From an uncultured Lachnospiraceae bacterium (GTDB lineage: Bacteria > Bacillota > Clostridia > Lachnospirales > Lachnospiraceae), in the NCBI GenBank assembly GCA_910579495.1, contig CAJTVD010000136.1, forward strand, positions 1 to 5,321: a stretch of DNA of 5,321 nt, read 5' to 3'. Every line of letters begins with the position of its first letter. The first letter of the stretch is position 1. Positions 1 to 5,321 of this stretch are shown one piece after another. The notes under the pieces were generated by a model, which worked only from the letters and a program-made list of their open reading frames with translations, ran no database searches and was not told the origin of the DNA. Made by a program: the position numbers and the translations under genes.

Positions 1-5
1 ACAAC

Positions 6-30
6 GGGCAGCACGCTCCGCGAACTGCCC
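6..30. repeat. GC-rich inverted repeat downstream of the operon
   Basis: GGGCAG (6-11) and CTGCCC (25-30) are perfect 6-bp arms. Within the 13-base loop the minus strand has CGC-GGA-GCG, which extends the hairpin by a further three G-C pairs across a small internal mismatch. It lies just past the terminator and is not followed by a T-run in the bases available (GTTGT on the minus strand, then the window ends). It could be a second hairpin of the 3' end, part of a dispersed palindromic repeat, or belong to a neighbour outside the window. Confidence 0.5.
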
Positions 31-37
31 TTATGTT

Positions 38-78
38 AAAGCAAAAGGCAGGGCAATATGAAATCTTATTGCCCCGCC
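38..78 (-). terminator. Rho-independent terminator at the end of the operon, overlapping the gene 3 stop codon
   Basis: On the minus strand GGCGGGGCAATA (78-67) pairs with TATTGCCCTGCC (58-47). This is a 12-bp stem with a single G-U wobble, an 8-nt loop (AGATTTCA), and then TTTTGCTTT as the T-tract. The last codons and the TAA stop (66-68) of gene 3 lie in the upstream arm and loop. Termination right here supports gene 3 being the last gene of the unit. Confidence 0.8.
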
Positions 79-1790
79 GCTATCGCCCACGGCACCGCTG
101 TGCCGTAATTCCCAAAAAGTGATACCTGGAACTCATCCCTGGAAAATTTATCCTGGTCGCTGCTCTTAATTACATATATCACATTCCCAGGCGGAACTGT
201 CCCCTCCGGAGGATTCCCATAAAGAAGCCTGTTTCTATAAGCAATTTCCTTGTTCTTCCAACGGTCCGTCTCTCCCTGGTAATACCTGGCGTCCACATCC
301 AGCACAAACAGGGTAAGGATTTCCGTTACATTGTAAGCGCCCTGGTATTGGGTGTCCGGTGTGATCAGGTAGCAATCGCCGTTGAACTCCCCCGCATATG
401 CCAGGGCATCCACGAAATCTCCATAAAAAACATCTTCCATCTCCTCTGCCCAGCGGGTAAAATAGGTATGGAAAAACAAAATGCTTAAGATTCCCAGCCC
501 GGCGCAAACAGCCCAAAGAGAACCTTTCCATCTTTTTACAAGGAACCCAATGCCCACTGCCCCGAAGATGATATGGCTGTAAAAAATAATATTAATCCTG
601 TTTACATTCACTGCGTTAATCATTATTCCCGTGAGAAGGGCAAAGATCCAGTAAAATGCCAATATCCGGCAGGCTAGCTGCTTGTTTTCCCCTCCCCCAT
701 CTTTTTCTTTTCCCCAAAAGCCTTTCCGGAAAACCACCGCCGCCCCCAGTAAAATCAGGGGCATAGAGCACAGATACATGGTCCCAAATTCCTTTATGGA
801 ATTCCAGGGCAAATCCTCCTTCTGCAAAAATACCACATTCACCAGCGAACGGATATTGATTAAAAGCTGCTGCCCTATATTTCCGGAAAAGAAAAGAATA
901 TCGGCGGAGCGCACGTTTTCATTAAAGAACTGCATGGTCACAAAAGGAAGCTCCACGCTCTCCCACTTCATGAAGTTAATCAGCATGGTCCCATAGATCG
1001 GCCAGGCAACAGCAAAATAGGCCGCAAGGCAGATGAGGATCTCCTTCACCCCCACTTTCCTGCGCAGATACAGCAAAATACAGCAGGCAAGCAGGAAGAA
1101 AGGGACCATATAAAAGGAAACGCCATAGCTATACATACATAAAGCAAAAAACACCATGGAAATATAAAGATTTCTTTTCTTCCAGAGCCCTTTTACCAGA
1201 AAATACATCCCTGCTATAAACATATGGGGAAACAGGTTGCAGTCAAGCGCCCATCTTCCCTGCATAAAATGCCAGGGATTCACTGCCAGGAACAGAAGCG
1301 CTGCCATAGCTGTCTTTTCATCAAAAATTTTCCTGGTGATGCCATATACGCCCCCTGCCCCCAAAAGGCTTGCCAGAAGCATGGGAAGCCGCATAGTTAC
1401 TTTGCCCAATCCCCATATTTTGATGAAAGGTACGGTCAGATAAGAAAGCAGTACGCTCATCTGGCCATATCCCCAGGCCCAAAAATGGGCAGGCATAAAG
1501 GTCCCAAAGCGGTCTGTACCGTACATGGCAAGCGCCTTAGCGTCAACCGCCCCCATAGCGCCATCCTGATTAACCCCGCCGGGAATATCCCCAAAGCCAA
1601 TCACCCTGATGGCTATCAGGCCATATATGGCAAGAACCAAAAAGCCCTTTCCGCCCTTTTCCATCCCGCTTCCCGGAAGGCTGGCCCCTGGCTCTGCCAG
1701 GCCGGCATTTTTTTCAGATTTTCTGTTTAATAATACCACCCCGATAATACCGCAAAATGCCAGAGTGGCAATACCATTTAAAGTTTTCAT
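66..1790 (-). CDS. GT39/PMT-like (GT-C) membrane glycosyltransferase with C-terminal extracytoplasmic domain, 574 aa
   Basis: Predicted dolichyl/undecaprenyl-phosphate-sugar-dependent glycosyltransferase of the plasma membrane. An extra membrane segment (4-21) and a low-complexity Gly/Glu/Lys linker (22-48) precede the usual first core segment (49-66). The outer loop then reads PGGVNQDGAMGAVDAKAL (70-87), GTDRFGTFMPAHFWAWGYGQ (91-110) and TMRLP (132-136), the block order of bacterial GT39-like enzymes. NPWHFMQGRWALDCN (171-185) and NAVNVNRINIIFYSHIIFGAVG (392-413) are further family-like blocks. Asp76 is the likely catalytic acid; the next residue is Gly where many relatives have Glu. A last membrane segment at about 425-443 is followed by a soluble domain of about 130 residues (446-574). 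The ATG at 1790 has GGAGAG eight bases upstream and follows gene 2 by 83 bp; Met43 (1664) is a weaker alternative. The frame stays open far upstream into gene 2, but that stretch is not protein-like. Donor sugar unknown. Confidence 0.85.
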   Translation of the reverse strand: MKTLNGIATLAFCGIIGVVLLNRKSEKNAGLAEPGASLPGSGMEKGGKGFLVLAIYGLIAIRVIGFGDIPGGVNQDGAMGAVDAKALAMYGTDRFGTFMPAHFWAWGYGQMSVLLSYLTVPFIKIWGLGKVTMRLPMLLASLLGAGGVYGITRKIFDEKTAMAALLFLAVNPWHFMQGRWALDCNLFPHMFIAGMYFLVKGLWKKRNLYISMVFFALCMYSYGVSFYMVPFFLLACCILLYLRRKVGVKEILICLAAYFAVAWPIYGTMLINFMKWESVELPFVTMQFFNENVRSADILFFSGNIGQQLLINIRSLVNVVFLQKEDLPWNSIKEFGTMYLCSMPLILLGAAVVFRKGFWGKEKDGGGENKQLACRILAFYWIFALLTGIMINAVNVNRINIIFYSHIIFGAVGIGFLVKRWKGSLWAVCAGLGILSILFFHTYFTRWAEEMEDVFYGDFVDALAYAGEFNGDCYLITPDTQYQGAYNVTEILTLFVLDVDARYYQGETDRWKNKEIAYRNRLLYGNPPEGTVPPGNVIYVIKSSDQDKFSRDEFQVSLFGNYGTAVPWAIAAGQ

Positions 1791-1798
1791 TCTCCCAT

Positions 1799-1804
1799 CT
1801 CTCC
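1799..1804 (-). promoter_or_regulatory. Ribosome binding site of gene 3
   Basis: GGAGAG on the minus strand ends 8 nt before the ATG at 1790, a near-ideal spacing. A second purine run (GGGAG, 1796-1792) touches the start codon. This supports the ATG at 1790 as the start of the 574-residue protein. Confidence 0.65.
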
Positions 1805-1841
1805 ATTCCAGTTCCGTAACACTCCCCACAGTGCCCCAGGC

Positions 1842-1859
1842 GGCAGAGAAATTACTGCC
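1842..1859 (-). repeat. Small inverted repeat in the gene 2 - gene 3 gap
   Basis: In the 83-bp gap between the second and third genes, GGCAG and CTGCC form a perfect 5-bp stem around an 8-nt A/T-rich loop. No T-run follows, so it is not a terminator. It could mark a processing or pausing site between the cistrons, or be chance. Nothing else is visible in this gap besides the ribosome binding site. Confidence 0.3.
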
Positions 1860-1873
1860 TGCTTGCCCGGCCC

Positions 1874-3925
1874 TCACATCCAAAATGCTGTCAGGTATTT
1901 TGCGTGGGAGTACAGGTCCGGCCTTAAATCCCGCAGGGCTTCCCCTGTGTCCAGGAAAAATACCAGAAACTGATACGCTGTTTCCCAAAGAAGACAGAAA
2001 ATCAGCAGCCATATGAGGATTCCTTTCACCCGCTCTCCCCCTGCCCCTTCCAGGCAGGAGACGGCAAGCAGCAGGGCAACCGTTGCGGAAAGCATAATAA
2101 AAATAGAAAAATCCCCAAAATATCTCTGTAATATGCCTGACATGTTGGTGTCCACAATGATAATTATGCCTGCCAGGGCCAGGCATAATACAGCCAGCAG
2201 CCAGGGCCTTTTCCCCTGGCTTCTGCACTCTTTGTGCAAAAAAACCGGCAGCAGGCCAAACCAGGCGAAGAGGTTTGTCTTGAAAAGGCCGCCGTAGGGG
2301 GCTTCCTGTATGGTGACGCCCATATATTGGCTGTCAAAGTAAACCGCCTCCACAAAGGGAAAGTTTACCCCCATCCTTATGGGCTGGAAAAGATAAGCCA
2401 TAATGCCCAGAGGGATCCTGTCAAACTGGAACCCCCTTCTTCTCATATCATTAAAAGTCAGGTTATAATTAGCACCAAAATCAAAAACAGAGCCAAAGCG
2501 GCTGTAATTGTAATACATCAGCACCGCCGCCACCAAAAGCATGGGCAGGGAAAACGCAGTTCCTTCATGCCCTGCCCATACCAGCCTTCTCCCCAGCAAA
2601 AGCAGCGCGGCAAAGGTAAACACAAACAACTGGGGGCGGCAGCCTGCTACCAGCGCCAAAAACAGGGAGCCTGCTGCCAGGTATTTGCAGGAAGCCTGCT
2701 TTGCCTGCCCTGCCAGCAGAAAAAACCACAGGCCAAGCATCCCAAAGGCAAGCCCCGCCAGAATGGGGACCGTATACAGGTCAGGACGTTTTGCCATATA
2801 GATGATGCCGCTGCCTGTAAACAGCCCCTCCATAAGCAGGAACCACATCCCAAGAGATGTTCGGGGAAACCACTTCCTAATCAGCCCATGGACCACACCC
2901 ATGGTCCCTGCCAGAAACAAAAGGGCAAAGAAAAACACCGCCTGGTAATTATGTAAATGTGTGCCAGTGAACAGATAGTAGGGGAAATAGAGCAGAGCCG
3001 CCGGGACAACCCCAAAGTATACATAGTATTTTCCATTAAAATAAGCATGGTCCCATTTGTACCACTCCCCACTTTGGCCCATCACCTGGTTCCGGTATTC
3101 ATAATCATAGGGATTTTCCATCTTCTGCAATGCCAGCGGCGGTTCTTCTTTCAGGAAAAAACGCCCTTCCTTTAAGCTCTCTGCCAGCATCTGGTACTGT
3201 CTCTGGTTATCAACGCTCTCTTCCTGGAAAAAGGGATTTACACCAACGATTCCCCCAAGAATGGCACCATGGGCCAGAAAAAACACCACCAGCAGTACGT
3301 TCATTGTCCTGTAGTTTAGGCCCAGGTAGGGAATCCGGTGCAGCGGGGAGGATGGTTTCAGGGCAGATATTACCCCAAAGAGCAGAAGCAAAAGGAGCAG
3401 ACGCTCCCAGGAAAGGAACAGGGGAATCCGGGGATTTAAGGTTACCGCCACAGACACTGTCTGCCCTATGGCAAAGCCAGGAAGCAGCATCAGGCTGGTA
3501 CACTTCCCATATAAATGGTATGTGATATAGCTGCTTCTTCTTTCATTCTCCCAGATTTCCCGCTCCGGAAGCCCATAATACAGCTTGTGGGATTCATCTG
3601 TTGCCCATTGCTTTAGGCTGATAGGCCTTGGGGTTTCATCTGCCTTATCCAGCAGTGCCAGCTCAATACAGGCTGTGGAGAGCTTTTGCCCGATTACCGG
3701 GATTTCAATGTACAGATCATCCCCCACAACCGTATAGGTGCCGTTGCCATTATCCTGATACCCGGTTCCCAGGTTCAGGCGGCCTGCCGGGATTTCTGCG
3801 CCAATGGGGGATGCCCAGTGCCTGTAATTAAAAACAAACAGTTCTATTGCCAGGACAGCGGCCAGCATAAAGAACATTTTACTTTTTATATTTAATGATC
3901 CATTACTCTTTTTACACATATGCAT
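1874..3925 (-). CDS. GT-C-like polytopic membrane protein with N-terminal extracytoplasmic domain, 683 aa
   Basis: Probable membrane glycosyltransferase or close relative. One membrane anchor (about 17-34) is followed by a largely hydrophilic domain of about 130 residues (35-168), rich in Thr, Val, Ile and Tyr and probably beta-structured. A multi-span core begins at the Leu-rich segment 172-188. The first large core loop has SVDNQRQYQMLAESLKEGR (237-255), ENPYDYEYR (270-278) and WDHAYFNGKYYVYFGVVPA (291-309). This resembles a widespread clostridial membrane family with a W-DHAYYNGKYYVYFG-type signature. Later blocks are AGCRPQ (427-432), EAPYGGLF (541-548) and GILQRYFGDF (597-606). About ten or more further hydrophobic segments follow and it ends AFWM. 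Acidic residues in the first outer loop (Glu235, Glu236, Asp239) could serve as the GT-C catalytic site, but this is inferred. It overlaps gene 1 by 14 bp, implying translational coupling. ATG codons at 3925 and 3919 are both usable. Donor and acceptor cannot be named. Confidence 0.8.
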   Translation of the reverse strand: MHMCKKSNGSLNIKSKMFFMLAAVLAIELFVFNYRHWASPIGAEIPAGRLNLGTGYQDNGNGTYTVVGDDLYIEIPVIGQKLSTACIELALLDKADETPRPISLKQWATDESHKLYYGLPEREIWENERRSSYITYHLYGKCTSLMLLPGFAIGQTVSVAVTLNPRIPLFLSWERLLLLLLLFGVISALKPSSPLHRIPYLGLNYRTMNVLLVVFFLAHGAILGGIVGVNPFFQEESVDNQRQYQMLAESLKEGRFFLKEEPPLALQKMENPYDYEYRNQVMGQSGEWYKWDHAYFNGKYYVYFGVVPAALLYFPYYLFTGTHLHNYQAVFFFALLFLAGTMGVVHGLIRKWFPRTSLGMWFLLMEGLFTGSGIIYMAKRPDLYTVPILAGLAFGMLGLWFFLLAGQAKQASCKYLAAGSLFLALVAGCRPQLFVFTFAALLLLGRRLVWAGHEGTAFSLPMLLVAAVLMYYNYSRFGSVFDFGANYNLTFNDMRRRGFQFDRIPLGIMAYLFQPIRMGVNFPFVEAVYFDSQYMGVTIQEAPYGGLFKTNLFAWFGLLPVFLHKECRSQGKRPWLLAVLCLALAGIIIIVDTNMSGILQRYFGDFSIFIMLSATVALLLAVSCLEGAGGERVKGILIWLLIFCLLWETAYQFLVFFLDTGEALRDLRPDLYSHAKYLTAFWM

Positions 3926-5111
3926 TTTCCTGTACCTGTCTGTAAAGATCCCGCCCTACCAATAGGATCAGCCCCAAAAGTCCAATGGCTACATATTGAA
4001 TGGGTACAATATGTACCGCAATCAGGTAAGGCATAAAGCTGAGCACGGAAACCAGCATAAATCCACACACAACAGGCAGTCTCTTTACATTCATCACACC
4101 GTATACCACTGCAAGCAGGTCAATAAAAAAACCATACCGGTCATGCATATGGGGCAGGGAATAGACTGTCAGCGCTACCGTAAAAAGCGCCAGCGTTACC
4201 ATAAGCTCCCCGGTCAGCCGTACCTTTTTGGTATAAAAATAATAAGCGGTGCATCCTAGCAGCATAATGGCCATAAATGTCCCTGCCCCACTGACCTCTG
4301 CCGCATGGCGCATATCCGGCATGGCTTCACCCAACAGGGCGTATATATTGGGATATTCCAAGGTTCCCCAGGGATAAGTGCTTGTCTGCTCAAAATAAAC
4401 CAGCAGCAGGTCTTTCAAATCCCGTCCCGCAAGCCAGGCGGGAAGGGCGCTTGCCACGTAAATGGCAGGAAGCCAGAAAAAATCTGCCAGCTTTATGGTC
4501 TTTCCTTTCAGCCACATAATAACAAGGAACGGCAGGATAAACACCGCCTGGAGTTTAAAAGCAAAAGAAATCCCCACGCAAATGAGGCACCCCCTGCTGC
4601 TTCCCCGGAAAAGAAAGTACATGGCAAATAGTAGAAAAGAAGTATAAATAATGTCACACTGGCACCAGTATGCGCTGTCCAGTATCACTGTAGGGGATAA
4701 CAGCACAGCCCCCATGCCAAGGATCGATTTCCGCACATGGGAAGTTTCCTGAAATAGAATCATGAATACCGCAATGGAAGCCAGATAATCAAATGCAATT
4801 GATATCAGCTTAAGACCGTACAAATCGTTATCGGTAAGATAGGAAACCAGACACATCAGGTACATATACGGTGAAGAATAATTGGAGATGGAAAGGCGCA
4901 GGGACCGAAAGCCCCCTCCCTCCCGTATCTGCCTCATCCAGCTTTCCAGGAAGCCCCAATAATCCGCTGATTCTATGGGCATCAGCTTCCACCTGGCCAT
5001 AAACGCCAGAAAAAAAAGGCAGGCGATAAATAACAGGTCCACTGTCTGAAAGACAATTTTCCCTATCCTTATCCTCCCGCCCATTACCTTATCAAAAATA
5101 CGCTCTTCCAT
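3912..5111 (-). CDS. Gpi18-like GT-C membrane glycosyltransferase (putative mannosyltransferase family), 399 aa
   Basis: Polytopic inner-membrane protein, probably transferring a sugar from a polyprenyl-phosphate donor to an acceptor outside the membrane. A first membrane segment (about residues 20-39) leads into an outer loop with the pattern SADYWGFLESW (Asp50 is the likely GT-C acidic loop residue), followed by NYSSPYMYL (77-85). Then come SAYWCQCD (146-153), FKLQA (185-189) and PHMHDRYGF (320-328). These match, from memory, the SGDY, W-x-QCD, FKLQ and MHERY blocks of bacterial Gpi18-like proteins (COG5542). About ten hydrophobic segments and a length near 400 aa fit that family. The ATG at 5111 is preferred over a TTG 22 codons upstream because purine-rich GGAGG and GGAAGGGG precede it and the TTG lies in a leader hairpin. 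It is first in a three-gene operon and its 3' end overlaps the next gene. Family membership is fairly sure; the sugar and acceptor are unknown. Oddity: Cys150 replaces the Gly I expect in the WGQxD block. Confidence 0.82.
   Translation of the reverse strand: MEERIFDKVMGGRIRIGKIVFQTVDLLFIACLFFLAFMARWKLMPIESADYWGFLESWMRQIREGGGFRSLRLSISNYSSPYMYLMCLVSYLTDNDLYGLKLISIAFDYLASIAVFMILFQETSHVRKSILGMGAVLLSPTVILDSAYWCQCDIIYTSFLLFAMYFLFRGSSRGCLICVGISFAFKLQAVFILPFLVIMWLKGKTIKLADFFWLPAIYVASALPAWLAGRDLKDLLLVYFEQTSTYPWGTLEYPNIYALLGEAMPDMRHAAEVSGAGTFMAIMLLGCTAYYFYTKKVRLTGELMVTLALFTVALTVYSLPHMHDRYGFFIDLLAVVYGVMNVKRLPVVCGFMLVSVLSFMPYLIAVHIVPIQYVAIGLLGLILLVGRDLYRQVQENAYV
3928..3937 (-). promoter_or_regulatory. 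Ribosome binding site of gene 2, serving two tandem ATG codons
   Basis: The minus strand reads AGGTACAGGAAAATGCATATG. The AGGA (3931-3928) is only 2 nt from the first ATG (3925) but 8 nt from the second (3919). The upstream AGG (3937-3935) is 9 nt from the first. Either start can be used and the proteins differ by two residues. The site lies within the last codons of gene 1, consistent with coupled translation. Confidence 0.6.
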
Positions 5112-5112
5112 T

Positions 5113-5128
5113 CCCCTTCCCGTCCTCC
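5113..5128 (-). promoter_or_regulatory. Ribosome binding site region of gene 1 (decides the ATG at 5111)
   Basis: The minus strand upstream of the ATG is purine-rich: GGAGG (5128-5124) lies 12 nt away and GGAAGGGG (5120-5113) lies almost against the start codon. Neither spacing is ideal, but together they favour the 5111 start over the in-frame ATG at 5084, which has only AAGG nearby, and over the TTG at 5177. Confidence 0.6.
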
Positions 5129-5147
5129 GCAAAATGAAATACCGGCC

Positions 5148-5187
5148 CAGGCAGGAAATTTTCAGCAAATGAAGCAATTTCTGCCTG
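5148..5187 (-). promoter_or_regulatory. Imperfect hairpin in the 5' leader of the operon
   Basis: In the mRNA sense the arm CAGGCAGAAATT (5187-5176) pairs with AATTTCCTGCCTG (5160-5148). That is twelve base pairs with one bulged base, around a 15-nt loop that could form three more pairs (TTC with GAA). The structure lies about 27 nt downstream of the predicted transcription start and 36 nt upstream of the start codon, so it does not directly hide the ribosome binding site. There is no T-run right after the stem (GGCCGG follows), so it is not a standard terminator. It could be an mRNA-stabilising stem or part of a cis-regulatory leader. It matches no riboswitch class I recognise. Confidence 0.55.
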
Positions 5188-5220
5188 AGCAGGTTTTATC
5201 TTACAAATAAATTTTTGTTT

Positions 5221-5249
5221 ATTATATCATTCTTTGTAGGCGGTGTCTA
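5221..5249 (-). promoter_or_regulatory. Sigma-A-type promoter with extended -10, drives the three-gene unit
   Basis: On the minus strand the -35 box TAGACA (5244-5249, five of six matches to TTGACA) is separated by exactly 17 bp from a perfect TATAAT (5221-5226). A TG dinucleotide one base before the -10 makes it an extended -10 (TGATATAAT). Transcription should start near 5214, giving a leader of about 100 nt before the ATG at 5111. A short inverted repeat GTAG-N7-CTAC (5236-5250) overlaps the -35 box and could be an operator, but arms this short arise readily by chance. No second promoter of similar quality was noticed in the gene junctions. Confidence 0.8.
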
Positions 5250-5321
5250 CCCTGACAAAATCCGGGAGATAGTGTAACTTTACTTGGGGGATGCAACAAT
5301 GGACAGCCCTCCCCTCTTATA
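5250..5321. other. Upstream sequence without a convincing gene
   Basis: This edge segment holds only short open stretches. On the minus strand one frame runs in from the edge and ends at a TAA (5282-5280) after 13 codons (KRGGLSIVASPK at its end). It could be the tail of an upstream gene, but that is too short to judge. Another minus frame reads VKLHYLPDFVRVDTAYKE and stops at the extended -10, with no start codon. On the plus strand an ATG at 5299 follows a GGGGG run and could open a divergent gene. None of these can be supported from the window alone. Confidence 0.3.

Noticed and set aside
1224..1730. 168-codon open frame on the plus strand
   Set aside because: Antisense to the well-supported gene 3, with no recognisable domain, no ribosome binding site of note and a Pro/His/Lys-rich translation typical of shadow frames.
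1791..2228. Upstream extension of the gene 3 frame to a GTG at 2228
   Set aside because: The extension overlaps gene 2 by about 350 bp and encodes Gly/Arg/His/Pro-rich sequence unlike a membrane protein. A good ribosome binding site precedes the ATG at 1790.
2885..2909. Inverted repeat around two CCATGG sites in gene 2
   Set aside because: GGACCA and TGGTCC arms lie inside conserved membrane-protein coding sequence and are explained by codon choice; no regulatory context.
2234..2956. 240-codon open frame on the plus strand
   Set aside because: It lies wholly antisense to gene 2. Its translation is rich in Lys, Gln, Pro and His with no domain-like pattern, and its length is explained by the codon bias of the opposite strand.
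3370..3411. Run of leucine codons in gene 2 as a possible repeat or slippage site
   Set aside because: The Leu run uses mixed codons and forms an ordinary membrane helix; there is no mononucleotide or short tandem tract likely to slip.
5112..5177. TTG start giving gene 1 a 22-residue N-terminal extension
   Set aside because: A rare start codon located in the leader hairpin with a weak ribosome binding site, and the extension adds no family-like sequence. The ATG at 5111 is better supported.
5227..5316. Minus-strand frame containing VKLHYLPDFVRVDTAYKE
   Set aside because: It looks protein-like but has a stop codon close upstream at the window edge, no start codon, and ends inside the extended -10. 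At most it could be a degenerate remnant.
5299..5321. Possible divergent gene starting at the plus-strand ATG
   Set aside because: Only seven codons are available before the window ends and no recognisable sequence is present. The G-run upstream is suggestive but insufficient.

Overview
The window carries one compact transcription unit, read entirely on the minus strand (right to left). It holds three consecutive genes for polytopic membrane proteins. All three look like GT-C-fold glycosyltransferases or close relatives, enzymes that use lipid (polyprenyl-phosphate) sugar donors on the outer face of the membrane. G+C is about half by eye. The sequence style (GGAGG-type ribosome binding sites, sigma-A-like promoter, no long gaps) and the resemblance of all three proteins to families I know from clostridial genomes suggest a Firmicute, most likely a Lachnospiraceae-type gut Clostridium. 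The taxonomic guess is inference; there is no rRNA or marker gene here.

Layout from the 5' side of the unit (right edge): 5250-5321 is upstream sequence with no convincing gene. A near-consensus promoter (TAGACA, 17 bp, TATAAT with an extended TG) lies at 5221-5249. A leader of about 100 nt follows, containing a strong imperfect hairpin (5148-5187). Gene 1 (5111-3912, 399 aa) resembles Gpi18-like mannosyltransferases. Gene 2 (3925-1874, 683 aa) overlaps the end of gene 1 by 14 bp; it is a GT-C-like membrane protein with an N-terminal extracytoplasmic domain. After an 83-bp gap comes gene 3 (1790-66, 574 aa), a GT39/PMT-like glycosyltransferase with a soluble C-terminal extracytoplasmic domain. 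Its stop codon sits inside a rho-independent terminator (38-78). A second, unassigned inverted repeat lies at 6-30.

How they may work together: each protein belongs to a different GT-C subgroup, so they are not recent tandem duplicates. The simplest reading is that they add different sugars, or act at successive steps, on one extracytoplasmic glycan, glycolipid or glycoprotein. No donor synthase (DPM1/GtrB-like), flippase, polymerase or target protein is in the window, so sugar and acceptor cannot be named. The unit looks intact: no frameshift, insertion sequence, CRISPR array, tRNA or rRNA is visible within it.
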